Part shown: piece after piece, positions 9,022-20,906 of the stretch | Layout: every line of letters starts with the position of its first letter | Position numbering within the stretch: the first letter of the stretch is position 1 | Origin: Craterostigma plantagineum | Lineage: Eukaryota > Streptophyta > Magnoliopsida > Lamiales > Linderniaceae | DNA length: 64,000 bases | NCBI GenBank assembly: GCA_027422505.1 | Contig: JAPQWV010000484.1 | Span: 248,001-312,000 of the forward strand | Direction of reading: 5' to 3' | Translations under genes and position numbers: made by a program | The notes under the pieces: generated by a model | Database searches by the model: none | The model's input: the letters and a program-made list of their open reading frames with translations, nothing else | What the model was told of the DNA's origin: nothing

Positions 9022-12000
9022 TGTAACGACCCTCACTTTCTAATAGTAATTATGGCGGATTTTCGCAACGTAAGTCGCGGAAGACCCGTCTAACTAAAAC
9101 TTTTTCTTTAAAACATAATATATTACAAGCATACACACGTTCCGCGAACATCATATATTACAAAGATCGTAACCCCTTATTTATATAGATGAATATTTTC
9201 ACCTAATGTCCCAAAACACGACAAAACCCTAATGTCGCTCCACAGGTCTTCATCCATGTACAGCTTCGCCCTCAAAAGTCCGTGGAGTACCGCATCAGCC
9301 AGCCTAGTCGCGACGCACCTCGACGTCGGACTCAGTACCTACAACACGAAAAAAAACCCTGAGCTATTGCTCAGTAGGTGAAATAATGCATGACAAGTAA
9401 CGTGCACTCAACCCATACTCAACCTCGATACCAACACTTCCATATCTCATATGAAAGTGTTCTAACCTCACCATGCAATACACGCTACTCCGACTATTAG
9501 ACCTCGTCTCAACCTAGATCTCATCTCTACTATAGGTCTCACCCAACTGGGCCCACAGGTATAGAACTAGGCACCTCGCGCAACCCATTTAAGGAAGGGG
9601 TCAGGAAATCGGCTCTCGGGTAGTAACATACACTGTCTCACATGTAGCTCTTCCCCGAGTCGTTCTTCTTGCCCCGGCGATGCCTACGCTGGTAGCGTCC
9701 TCACTGAGCAACCGCTACCAGGTCGCTACTTTCGCCAACCAGACCATCTCATATCTCATACAAAATGGCCTCGACAATAATATCAGGTGCTCTAGTACTA
9801 CCCTCAGACTCCACTACGAGTCGACGACCAAAATCGGTCACATCTACCCCCATGCGCCTCGCACCGATACCGTAAGGTATCACCGTGCCTACACGGTCAA
9901 CTCTTCCTCACCCTGACGTCTCGTACACATGCTATGTAGTGCAAATAGAAAAACAATATTACATAAAAAAAATAAATAAATATTTTTCTCGAAAATATTC
10001 CGCTCACCCCGTAATTCACTAATAATAATTTTCTCAAAATTCTTTAAGAATATTTCCCTAATTTCCTTAAAGATAATTCACCCGAAAATTCTAACTCAGT
10101 TCATAAGTAGAACTATCTACCCATAATTTCTGAGAATATATTTTCTCAAAAATGATTAAATCTAAAACCCTAAAAATACCGAAATTCCTTGCCGTTGAAA
10201 AATAATTAATTACTGAAACTCCTAACATCCCAAAACCTTTAGTTTACTGAAAATTATCACACTCAGTACCTAAGTCCCACAAATTCAATACTACGGAACT
10301 CTTAATTTATCACAGCCTTGATTTTTCTCGAAAACCCTAATTCACCGAAGGTTCATATATCCATAATAAAATCCATTCTAAGTCCAACACTATCGTATCC
10401 TAAAATAATTCGATTTCCAAAACAACACGCACTAAAAATACTTAAAGGGTTTTAATCATGATTCTAATATCGAAACAACTCTATAAACACCAATATGCAC
10501 GTAACAAGGCTTATTCAGAATCCGTAAATTTTCTCCAATATGTAGGGTCACCAAGACATCAAATAATAACACCCACTCAATAATTTAATCATTATCACTA
10601 TAGTAAATCACAAAGCCGAAGTGCTACATGGGATTGTTTAACACCGGAAAAAAAACTTCCTATACTTAAAAATGAATCGAACCATATATAATACCCTACC
10701 CACCTTTAATTAAATGTCTCAATCATTGTGCGAATCATGCACTTAACATAGCTACCAAAGTCTGATCCTAACAATTATGGTTACGAAAACATCATATATT
10801 TCACCCAACATATAATATATGATATATAAATATTCACGTACAAAATTACCTAAGCCACTAAAACACTTCACATAATTTTCACTTTAAGTCTCGTAATTCA
10901 CATGTAATACTGACATAACAACTATTGTACAACTCTGACATTTAGTTATTCTAACAATAGCTCTATTATGAAAAACCGTTCCAATACACAAACTCTTCAT
11001 ACTGTAAATTTAAATAAATCACGCAAGTTCATTTGAGCACATAATCATTAGATAAATCACATAAGCATTCCCAAAACTACACAAAAATCATTTGTATGAC
11101 ATAAAATATTTGAACAACATTTACTTGTCTAATACATGGATTTTACATATTATAGGTGAGAATTTTCACCTTAAACATGTATTAAATCATACGAATCATC
11201 TTAAGCACCCAATAGTCACATAACATATTCCAAAATAGCAGAACCTAGTTTATGTGTAATCACATAAACACTTTGAAACTTCACAGAAATAATTGCATAT
11301 CCATATAAGGCATTAAAACATAATACATACGATTTACGTGTTGTAGATGAATATTTTCACCTACCTCACATCCGTAGCTTTGACAGATAAATCTCATAGT
11401 TTTAAATTCGTGGTTGAAGTTGATTCTCTCGAGCAGTCGGTTCTTGGTTGTAGTTTCGTTCTCTTTTTATTTCAAGTCATTCCCATCAATGTTCATACAG
11501 GTAGGACGTTTTATATAAACATATACATAAGTGTTAGATGAGCATGTTTACTATTAAGACACTTCGATGAGTCATACTTAGCAATTACATATGGCCAACG
11601 TTTACTTGTGCTTCAATTTGTTTAATGGATTAATATTATTATATACATATGTAAACGTCAATTTACACACCTAACTTCATATAGCAATTACATTATGATT
11701 TGTGAATTAGTTAATTCTCAACACTAACATAAATGTTCCCCCATGTGTAAAGTCTTTTGATGAGCTATCATACCACACATTGATATTGATGTGTTTGTGA
11801 ACATTTCCATATTGTCACTTATTAGACAACGTGGATAATGATAGGTTTGTAGTATATATCATTTTAGTTATAGCTAAGCTTTATGATAAGTAACGAAAAT
11901 TTTCCTCAGGTTAGGTAAACTTCACTCTCATACAATAATTTACTTATAAAATATTAATCATCACAATAATATAATATATATATAATGTATTGGTAATTAC

Positions 12001-12031
<31 letters not shown>

Positions 12032-12345
12032 TTTTTATTAGAAGGATTAAATTCTAATAATCACACATGCAGCTATGTTTATTGTGGGATACTTACATGT
12101 ATGTGTAGTATATTTACTATGATACTCTTTACGTTATTTCATATTATAATATTCCTATTATAATACTAATAATTACGATGAATAACTTTAACAAATATTT
12201 TCTAAGTTCAATGTACTTAACAAACACTCGTAACTACACATCGTCTTGAGAGTTCAACATTTTGAATTCTTCCTTAATAGTTTCTAATTACACTATTACA
12301 CTGCTAATTATAGTAAACCCCGTATTAAATTTTACGGGTATTACA
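9022..12345 (-). repeat. 3' LTR of the gag-only element
   Basis: The LTR is 3324 bp; on the minus strand it starts TGTAATACCCGTAAAATT at 12345 and ends GTCGTTACA at 9022. It is AT-rich with a trinucleotide ATT run at about 11999-12031, longer than in the other LTR. The 20-mer TAGATGAATATTTTCACCTA occurs twice (9186-9205, 11344-11363). Small open frames inside (9680-9916, 11347-11541) have no coding character. Confidence 0.92.
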
Positions 12346-12365
12346 TTCTCCCCCCCTTAAAAGAA
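12346..12365 (-). other. Polypurine tract of the gag-only element
   Basis: On the minus strand TTTTAAGGGGGGGAGAA abuts the 3' LTR start, the expected primer site for plus-strand DNA synthesis. Its intact state is consistent with a recently mobile element. Confidence 0.8.
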
Positions 12366-12505
12366 TTTCGTCCCCGAAATTCGCCTAGGGTGTTCAGGAT
12401 AATGATTTCTTTTGTTCTTTAATCTATCTATATCCTCTAAGGAAAAATTTATACAACACATAATCTTAGACAACACATTTAAATGTGTGTCCCAACTTTT
12501 TAAGA

Positions 12506-13677
12506 TCAATAAACATGATTTGTGGGTACATCATAATTTATTAACGTACCCGGTATTGTCGTCGGATGGGTTTCGATTTCTTCAGCAGTTAGAGTATACA
12601 CTCTTCCAGTGGCCGGTGGAAGTCGCGCCGGCTCTTGTGGAATAGGATATAAGTTGACCCGACAGTCGCGAGCGAAATGCCCCGACTTACCACATCGGAA
12701 ACATTGATTCACTGGTCTTTGTCTTGGGCCATAACAAATGCCGGTGTGAAAGCGCCCACACTGTTGACATCGTGTGGCAGGGTTCAATGTTTGGACATGG
12801 GCATTAATTGGTACTGGATTAGGCCTAGGTTGTCCATTCTGTCGTCCTGGCCGAAGGTTTCGATTGTTAGTGAGGCCCGTTTCGAAATTTTGGCGCTTCC
12901 TATTTCCCCCATTTCCGTGCTGATTCTCATTTCTTCTCTTCGCCTCTCGCGCTTCTAGAATTTGGGCCTCCGCTTGTTCTGCAATAAGCGCTCGTTCTGC
13001 CACTTGAGCGAATGTCACATCTCGTGTTCCTGACATGCTAACGTCTCGGTAGATCTCGGGTTTGAGACCTACCTGGAATCGATCTATCTTCAAAGCATTA
13101 GTCGCCACCATGTGTGGTGCGAAACGGGACAATTCCTCAAATTTGCGGATATATTCCGCAATAGATTTGTCACCCTGTTTGAGGTTTATGAACTCGTTCA
13201 TTTTCCGAGTTCGATCGTGGGTCGTAAAATATTTGTCGCGAAATAATTCCTTGAATCTTTCCCACGGCATAGCTATTGGGTCCTCTAAGATTTTGATGGT
13301 ATCCCACCAAAATCTTGCATTTCCCCGGAGCATGGAATTGCACATAGCACTTGTTCATTTTCTGGAACCCGACCATACAGAAACATATCTTCTACTGTGC
13401 GCAACCAATCATCGGCCATAGTGGGATCGATGGCGTCCTCAAAGGTAGGAGGGTTCAATTTCCGGAATCGTTGCCCGATGATCTCAATACGTTCAGGCTG
13501 AGGAGGTGGTTGATGTTCGGAAGAACCCCGGTGATGGATAAGTTCGTTGATCTGATCCGACTGTCGCTGGATCAATTCTGTAAGTCTTATAATGGTCGAG
13601 TCGCGTTCATTCGCAGGGACCTCTGGTTCGTCCCCATGGCTCGAATTGCCTACGTACTCGCTACGGGTTCTCGGCAT
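12506..13677 (-). pseudogene. gag: Ty3/gypsy gag of the gag-only element, one frameshift
   Basis: This encodes the capsid/nucleocapsid protein of the element. ATG at 13677 (MPRTRSEYVGNSSH) opens a frame to 13285. The rest continues in a second frame from 13345 to 12506, so one single-base indel near 13340 separates CAIP from MLRGNARFWWDTIK. Domains: N-terminal helix, then the retrotransposon gag core (FEDAIDPTMADDWLRTVEDM, LKQGDKSIAEYIRKFEELS, FAPHMVATNALKIDRFQVGL). A basic linker and two zinc knuckles follow (CQQCGRFHTGIC and CFRCGKSGHFARDC, Cys and His complete). The protein stops right after TLTAEEIETHP..GTLINYD, where gypsy-1 goes on into its protease. Total length is about 390 residues, normal for a gag alone. 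The frameshift could be repaired in sister copies. Confidence 0.88.
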
Positions 13678-13824
13678 TTTATCACAATTATCTATAAGTA
13701 GTCACGTAAGCAAACATATCACTTTCACATTTAGTCACAGTAAATCGTAAAACTTACAAGCAAGGCTGATCCTCCAGGCTTTTGAGCGGCCGTACATGAA
13801 CAGTCTACAAAATCTATATCCTAA

Positions 13825-13836
13825 GCTCTGATACCA
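13825..13836 (-). other. Primer binding site of the gag-only element
   Basis: On the minus strand TGGTATCAGAGC follows the 5' LTR end (13839) after two bases. It matches initiator tRNA-Met and sets the element's orientation as minus. Confidence 0.9.
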
Positions 13837-13838
13837 CC

Positions 13839-16800
13839 TGTAACGACCCTCACTTTCTAATAGTAATTATGGCGGATTTTCGCAACGTAAGTCGCGGAAG
13901 ACCCGTCTAACTAAAACTTTTTCTTTAAAACATAATATATTACAAGCATACACACGTTCCGCGAACATCATATATTACAAAGATCGTAACCCCTTATTTA
14001 TATAGATGAATATTTTCACCTAATGTCCCAAAACACGACAAAACCCTAATGTCGCTCCACAGGTCTTCATCCATGTACAGCTTCGCCCTCAAAAGTCCGT
14101 GGAGTACCGCATCAGTCAGCCTAGTCGCGACGCACCTCGACGTCGGACTCAGTACCTACAACACGAAAAAAAACCCTGAGCTATTGCTCAGTAGGTGAAA
14201 TAATGCATGACAAGTAACGTGCACTCAACCCATACTCAACCTCGATACCAACACTTCCATATCTCATATGAAAGTGTTCTAACCTCACCATGCAATACAC
14301 GCTACTCCGACTATTAGACCTCGTCTCAACCTAGATCTCATCTCTACTATAGGTCTCACCTCAACTGGGCCCACAGGTATAGAACTAGGCACCTCGCGCA
14401 ACCCATTTAAGGAAGGGGTCAGGAAATCGGCTCTCGGGTAGTAACATACACTGTCTCACATGTAGCTCTTCCCCGAGTCGTTCTTCTTGCCCCGGCGATG
14501 CCTATGCTGGTAGCGTCCTCACTTAGCAACCGCTACCAGGTCGCTACTTTCGCCAACCAGACCATCTCATATCTCATACAAAATGGCCTCGACAATAATA
14601 TCAGGTGCTCTAGTACTACCCTCAGACTCCACTACGAGTCGACGACCAAAATCGGTCACATCTACCCCCATGCGCCTCGCGCCGATACCGTAAGGTATCA
14701 CCGTGCCTACACGGTCAACTCTTCCTCACCTTGACGTCTCGTACACATGCTATGTAGTGCAAATAGAAAAACAATATTACATAAAAAAAATAAATAAATA
14801 TTTTTCTCGAAAATATTCCGCTCACCCCGTAATTCACTAATAATAATTTTCTCAAAATTCTTTAAGAATATTTCCCTAATTTCCTTAAAGATAATTCACC
14901 CGAAAATTCTAACTCAGTTCATAAGTAGAACTATCTACCCATAATTTCTGAGAATATATTTTCTCAAAAATGATTAAATCTAAAACCCTAAAAATACCGA
15001 AATTCCTTGCCGTTGAAAAATAATTAATTACTGAAACTCCTAACATCCCAAAACCTTTAGTTTACTGAAAATTATCACACTCAGTACCTAAGTCCCACAA
15101 ATTCAATACTACGGAACTCTTAATTTATCACAGCCTTGATTTTTCTCGAAAACCCTAATTCACCGAAGGTTCATATATCCATAATAAAATCCATTCTAAG
15201 TCCAACACTATCGTATCCTAAAATAATTCGATTTCCAAAACAACACGCACTAAAAATACTTAAAGGGTTTTAATCATGATTCTAATATCGAAACAACTCT
15301 ATAAACACCAATATGCACGTAACAAGGCTTATTCAGAATCCGTAAATTTTCTCCAATATGTAGGGTCACCAAGACATCAAATAATAACACCCACTCAATA
15401 ATTTAATCATTATCACTATAGTAAATCACAAAGCCGAAGTGCTACATGGGATTGTTTAACACCGGAAAAAAAACTTCCTATACTTAAAAATGAACCGAAC
15501 CATATATAATACCCTACCCACCTTTAATTAAATGTCTCAATCATTGTGCGAATCATGCACTTAACATAGCTACCAAAGTCTGATCCTAACAATTATGGTT
15601 ACGAAAACATCATATATTTCACCCAACATATAATATATGATATATAAATATTCACGTACAAAATTACCTAAGCCACTAAAACACTTCAAATAATTTTCAC
15701 TTTAAGTCTCGTAATTCACATGTAATACTGACATAACTACTATTGTACAACTCTGACATTTAGTTATTCTAACAATAGCTCTATTATGAAAAACCGTTCC
15801 AATACACAAACTCTTCATACTGTAAATTTAAATAAATCACGCAAGTTCATTTGAGCACATAATCATTAGATAAATCACATAAGCATTCCCAAAACTACAC
15901 AAAAATCATTTGTATGACATAAAATATTTGAACAACATTTACTTGTCTAATACATGGATTTTACATATTATAGGTGAGAATTTTCACCTTAAACATGTAT
16001 TAAATCATACGAATCATCTTAAGCACCCAATAGTCACATAACATATTCCAAAATAGCAGAACCTAGTTTATGTGTAATCACATAAACACTTTGAAACTTC
16101 ACAGAAATAATTGCATATCCATATAAGGCATTAAAACATAATACATACGATTTACGTGTTGTAGATGAATATTTTCACCTACCTCACATCCGTAGCTTTG
16201 ACAGATAAAATCTCATAGTTTTAAATTCGTAGTTGAAGTTGATTCTCTCGAGCAGTCGGTTCTTGGTTGTAGTTTCGTTCTCTTTTTATTTCAAGTCATT
16301 CCCATCAATGTTCATACAGGTAGGACGTTTTATATAAACATATACATAAGTGTTAGATGAGCATGTTTACTATTAAGACACTTCGATGAGTCATACTTAG
16401 CAATTACATATGGCCAACGTTTACTTGTGCTTCAATTTGTTTAATGGATTAATATTATTATATACATATGTAAACGTCAATTTACACACCTAACTTCATA
16501 TAGCAATTACATTATGATTTGTGAATTACTTAATTCTCAACACTAACATAAATGTTCCCCCATGTGTAAAGTCTTTTGATGAGCTATCATACCACACATT
16601 GATATTGATGTGTTTGTGAACATTTCCATATTGTCACTTATTAGACAACGTGGATAATGATAGGTTTGTAGTATATATCATTTTAGTTATAGCTAAGCTT
16701 TATGATAAGTAACGAAAATTTTCCTCAGGTTAGGTAAACTTCACTCTCATACAATAATTTACTTATAAAATATTAATCATCACAATAATATAATATATAT

Positions 16801-17158
16801 ATAATGTATTGGTAATTACTATTATTATTATTATTATTATTAATTTTTTATTAGAAGGATTAAATTCTAATAATCACACATGCAGCTATGTTTATTGTGG
16901 GATACTTACATGTATGTGTAGTATATTTACTATGATACTCTTTACGTTATTTCATATTATAATATTCCTATTATAATACTAATAATTACGATGAATAACT
17001 TTAACAAATATTTTCTAAGTTCAATGTACTTAACAAACACTCGTAACTACACATCGTCTTGAGAGTTCAACATTTTGAATTCTTCCTTAATAGTTTCTAA
17101 TTACACTATTACACTGCTTATTATAGTAAACCCCGTATTAAATTTTACGGGTATTACA
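13839..17158 (-). repeat. 5' LTR of the gag-only element
   Basis: The LTR is 3320 bp and near-identical to 9022-12345. Differences seen include CATCAGT for CATCAGC, ACCTCAACT for ACCCAACT, an extra A at about 16209, and a shorter ATT run at about 16817. The same 20-mer pair recurs at 14003-14022 and 16162-16181. It would drive minus-strand transcription. Confidence 0.92.
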
Positions 17159-17881
17159 GGGCTGCCCCATGATTCCCGTCTCAGCGCGGTTATCGATGAG
17201 AATGGTTGGCACTGGCCAGCCCTAACATCAGCTGAATGCCTTGAGATTCTGCCCCGCCTCCCCCCAGTTCAGCCATTTTCTTGTGATTCCTTCCGTTGGA
17301 CTGCCACGCTGGATGGTACCTTTACCACGCGATCGGCCCGTGATGTGCTGAGACTATCACGTCCGCGCGTGGGGTGGGCTGTACTGCTTGGAGGCTGTCT
17401 GAGCATCCCGCGCCATGACTTCATACTATGGTTGGCGATTCGTGATCGATGGGCGACGAGAGACAAGGCGTGGATAGCTGCGGCGGCTGGAACTACGGAG
17501 TGTGTGCTATGTGCTGAGGCCAATGAAACCACACAACATCTCCTATTTGACTGTCCTTTTTCACGGAATTGCTTAGGGCTGCTCAAGCGCAAGGTACGGT
17601 TCCATTGGCCTTATAGGGAGTGGTCAAGCGGCCTTGACTGGGCTGCTAGACGTTGGCGGGGTCGCCACCTACATAAGGCTGCATATCGACATCTGTTGGC
17701 ATCCTTGGTCTATCACCTTTGGTTGGAGCGAAATCGGAGGTGGAAGGAGGGCTGTTCGCGGACAGCTGAGCTACTTATTGAAGACATCCTTCATTTGATT
17801 CGTATGCGTCTATGTATGTTAGCATTGCGATATCAGTTACAGTTGTTATCTTTGCGTAGGATTTGGCATATAGCGTGGTAG
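17159..17881 (+). pseudogene. LINE-2 ORF2 C-terminus with zf-RVT domain
   Basis: This is the end of ORF2, downstream of RT, in one open frame from the LTR junction to the TAG at 17879. It begins GLPHDSRLSAVIDENGWHWP and includes the zf-RVT region: FTTRSARDVL, IPRHDFILWLAIRDRWATRD, CVLCAEANETTQHLLFDCPFS. The Cys and His of this putative zinc-binding module are present. The end is LRRIWHIAW, shared by the LINEs here. The upstream part of the same domain lies at 8921-9021 across the LTR element. The domain is known from plant LINE and non-LTR RT proteins; its role is unsettled. Confidence 0.85.
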
Positions 17882-17950
17882 CGTTCTCTCTCTATGATGT
17901 ACCCAATCATTTGTCCTTAATTTTACTGACCTTTTCAAAAAAAAAAAAAA

Positions 17951-20752
17951 GAAGCCTGCCTTACTGATGTTGCGACAAGCGAAGGGAGATTTGGCGGCGA
18001 ATGTCACAGAGGCGAAGCACTTCCTTGATATTGCGCAGGAGTTTGCGTCACGGTTCCCTGCGGAGGACTCCTTCTACGAGTTGGAAAGACTGTGTCGGGT
18101 GCTATATGCCAAAGCGGTGGAGGTGGAGCAATCGGCGTTATTGCAGCGGGCCAAACTTGCATGGCTGAAGGATGGCGACCAGTTCACATCCTACTTCTTT
18201 CGTAGGGTGGCCATGCACCGATTGGCTAACCGCATCTACGCCATTGAGATGGCTACCGGCGATCTTCTCGAAGAATCGGATCAGGTAGAGGGCGAGCTGA
18301 TTGGGTTCTACAAGGCCTTATTGGGCCAATCGGTCCACTCATCGCCGATCCTTCCTGCTGATGTTCAGAGTGCTGTGACGCGTACGCTTTCCCCAGCGGA
18401 CGCAACCTCTATGATCACTATGGTGACTGCCACGGAAGTTCGTGAGGCGCTTTTCTCTATGGGGGAAGAGAAAGCCCCAGGACCTGACGGCTATACGGTC
18501 GCGTTTTTTCGTGCTGCTTGGGAATTGTGGGAGATGATGTGGTGAAGGCGGTCCGAGATTTCTTCGCAACAGGGAGACTGCTGAAGGGACTGAACATCAC
18601 CCTCATCACATTGATACCCAAGCGAGATACACCCCGGCGTGCAACGGATTTTAGACCCATATCATGTTGCAACGTGGTCTACAAGGTGATATCTAAGATC
18701 TTGGCCAATCGCCTAAAGGGGCACCTCTCTACGTTGGTCCATGGCTCATAGACGGCTTTCATCCCAGGGCGACGGATTAGCGATAACGTCTTACTGGCGC
18801 AGGAGCTGTGCCTTGGCTACAAGTCCAAGGGCCGTCCGCCTCGAGCTATGTTCAAGATTGACCTGGCCAAGGCGTACGACAAGGTTGAGTGGGGTTTTCT
18901 GTTGTCCGTCCTTGGGGCCATGGGGTTTCACCCTACTTACATTGACTGGATCCGAGCATGCCTGACAACGACGGCATTTTCGATTAACCTGAATGGCCAG
19001 GTGGTCGGGTTCTTCCCGAGCAAGAGAGGTATTCGACAGGGAGACCCCATTTCTCCCTATCTCTTTACCCTGGTAATGGAGGTACTCTATGGGCTGCTCA
19101 AGGCTTGTATTGTGGAGGAGCCGCAATTCAAATATCATTGCCATTGTGAGACGATGGGTTTGGTGTCATTGGCATTCGCAGATGCTCTTCTTCTCTTCAG
19201 CCATGCTGACACTGCTTCGGTTGGGGTGTTGAAGAAGGCGTTGGTTGAGTTTGCGCGCTTGTCAGGATTGCTCCCTAATCCGGACAAAAGTGAGATGTAC
19301 CTCTCGAGGCGGGCTGAGGGATTGACGACACCAATTCAGGCGATCATGGGCTATCGTGTGGGCCAACTACCGGTGCGTTACTTGGGAGTGCCTCTCATTA
19401 CTACTAGACTGACGATTGGCGACTGTGCACCACTTCTCTATAAAGTGGATCAGCGGTTGGGTGCATGGCTCAATCGCTCGTCATCTTATGCATGTCGACT
19501 ACAGCTGGTTAAGTCGGTCTTGCAGGCACTTCACGCGTACTAGTCGGGTATGTTCTTGGTGCCTAAAGGTGTTGTCCGCTCTTTGGAAACGCACTTTAGG
19601 AAGTTTCTGTGGGGAGCCACTTCAGCTAAGGTGGCATGGGAGGTTTTATGCCTACTTGTAGCTGAGGGGGGATTGGGACTGCGTTCTATATCGGTTGACA
19701 ATAAGGTCCTATTGCTTAAGCACTTATGGAGCGTACTTACCAGGACACCAGACTCGATTTGGGTCGAATGGCTCTATAGGACGCGACTGCACTCTCGCTC
19801 GCTATGGGACCTACGGGTCTCGGCGAATGATGCTTGAAGCTGGAGGAAGCTGATGAAGTTGCGCCCGGTGATCAGATCTATGATCATGTTTCACATTTGG
19901 GATGGCTCCACATTTTGGCTGTGGAAGGATCCCTGGCTGTTGCCTACGTGCTTTTGGAGAGATTCCCACGGGGCCCTATTGCGATAGGGCTGAGAGATTC
20001 CCACGGGGCCCTATTGCGATGGGGCTGCCTCTCGACTCACAGCTGAGTGCGGTCCTAACTGCGCAAGGGTGGAATTGGCCAGGGCAAGGGGCGGTGGAGT
20101 AGTTTGAGATTAGCCAACTGCTGCCTTTTGTAGCTCGTGGGGATCAGGATGGCGTACGGTGGACGGGATCACCGGATGGATCTATGACGACGGCTTTGGC
20201 CCAGGATGCCATGCGCTACAGGAGGGCCCCTGTATGTTGGGCGACCTTATTTGGCGGGCTATTGAAGGTACCACGGCATGAGTTTATTTTATACTTGGGA
20301 TTGTAGGATCGTCTCTCGACTAGGGACAAGCCTTGGATAGCTCAGCGGGCAGGAACTCCAGCTTGTGTCCTCTGCGAGGAGTTGCACTACGAGACAGCAC
20401 AACACCTCTTCTTTGATTGCCCCTTCTCCAGGCAATGCCTTCGGCTCCTGCGTCAACAGACTCGATGGATCTGGCCGTATCGAGATTGGAAGCTTGGTAT
20501 TCGTTGGACGGCTGCCCGTTGGCGTGGGAAGCATCTGATTCATGCCGCTAATTGCCACATTCTTGCTTTCCTTGTCTACCACATCTGGCAGGCAAGGAAT
20601 AGGCGCTGGAAGGAAGGGACTGTCACGACTCGACACAGGCTTGTGGGGGGTATTATTGCCTTGGTTATCATGCATATTAGTTGTACACCCACCAAATACG
20701 ACCTGCATAGGGCGGCCATACACAGGCTTTGGCGTGTGGCTTGGTATGATTA
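17951..20752 (+). pseudogene. LINE-1 ORF2: reverse transcriptase and zf-RVT, broken
   Basis: The continuation of LINE-1 ORF2 starts KPALLMLRQAKGDLAAN. The first piece (17967-18545) reaches EEKAPGPDGYTVAFF. A shift near 18520 leads to LIPKRDTPRRATDFRPISCC (18518-18750), a TAG at 18748, then IPGRRISDN, FKIDLAKAYDKVEW (RT motif A, Asp present) and RQGDPISPYLFTLVMEV. RT motif C reads LAFADALLLFSHAD at 19172-19201: the second catalytic Asp of FADD is Ala (GCT at 19184). A stop follows at 19541 (HAY, stop, SGMF), another at 19836, then several shifts and a 35-bp tandem duplication. The C-terminal CVLCEELHYETAQHLFFDC and WRVAW end is readable at 20382-20753. The enzyme cannot be active. Confidence 0.87.
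19957..20026 (+). repeat. 35-bp tandem duplication in LINE-1
   Basis: Two adjacent 35-bp units (19957-19991 and 19992-20026) both begin GAGAGATTCCCACGGGGCCC and differ at one base (ATAGGGCT against ATGGGGCT). Related LINEs here have the segment once, in ERFPRGPIAMGL. The extra unit shifts the frame (35 is not a multiple of 3). Confidence 0.92.
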
Positions 20753-20906
20753 GTCTTGGATTGGTGGATTGGTTGATTGGTTATTGGTGGATTTATAGTT
20801 GGTTTGTGCCCAGTAGTCTGTTACTGGTTGGTCGCGGAGTTCGTCTCCTGCTCATTTGTACATATTTTCCTGCTATATATATAAAAGGGACATTACACCA
20901 AAAAAA

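Larger units (their letters stand above)
9022..17158 (-). mobile_element. Gag-only LTR retrotransposon with 3.3-kb LTRs (TR-GAG type)
   Basis: An 8137-bp element runs from TGTAACGACC to GGTATTACA, with a 5-bp target duplication GGGCT at 9017-9021 and 17159-17163. The LTRs (9022-12345 and 13839-17158) are nearly identical; I noticed about fourteen differences, mostly single bases. The internal region is only 1493 bp and encodes gag and nothing else on the minus strand. PBS and PPT are intact. It fits the class called terminal-repeat retrotransposons with gag (TR-GAG), but with very long LTRs (about 82 percent of the element). Gag sequence and LTR ends point to a Tekay/Del-like Ty3/gypsy origin. 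It interrupts LINE-2 in frame at MGL / GLP and is the youngest insertion in the window. Confidence 0.92.
8921..17950 (+). mobile_element. LINE-2: short 5'-truncated LINE holding the gag-only LTR element
   Basis: LINE-2 consists of 8921-9021 and 17159-17950, about 0.9 kb of ORF2 C-terminus, 3' UTR and a 14-base poly(A) (17937-17950). It lies in the same orientation as LINE-1. The join FLTKLVQF / RVGNGETI near 8920 passes abruptly from endonuclease end to the region after RT. The only direct repeat at its flanks is five bases (GAAGC at 8905 and 17951), so the insertion probably involved a target deletion or a very short duplication. Confidence 0.75.
8366..20906 (+). mobile_element. LINE-1: 5'-truncated plant L1, carrying nested insertions
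   Basis: The element starts inside the endonuclease domain right after the target duplication and ends in a short poly(A) (20900-20906) before the second copy. Its own sequence is 8366-8920 plus 17951-20906. Between these lies LINE-2, which carries the gag-only LTR element. At the LINE-2 insertion site about 25-30 codons between the endonuclease and the RT palm-side helices are missing. The frame has several stops and shifts and the RT active site is FADA, so it is dead. Confidence 0.88.

Noticed and set aside
8363..9043. Apparent single 226-codon gene
   Set aside because: The frame crosses LINE-1, LINE-2 and the LTR start by chance; each part is annotated separately.
9680..9916. ORF of 78 codons, repeated at 14498-14734
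   Set aside because: It lies inside the two 3.3-kb LTRs; its repetition follows from LTR identity and it has no domain or coding bias.
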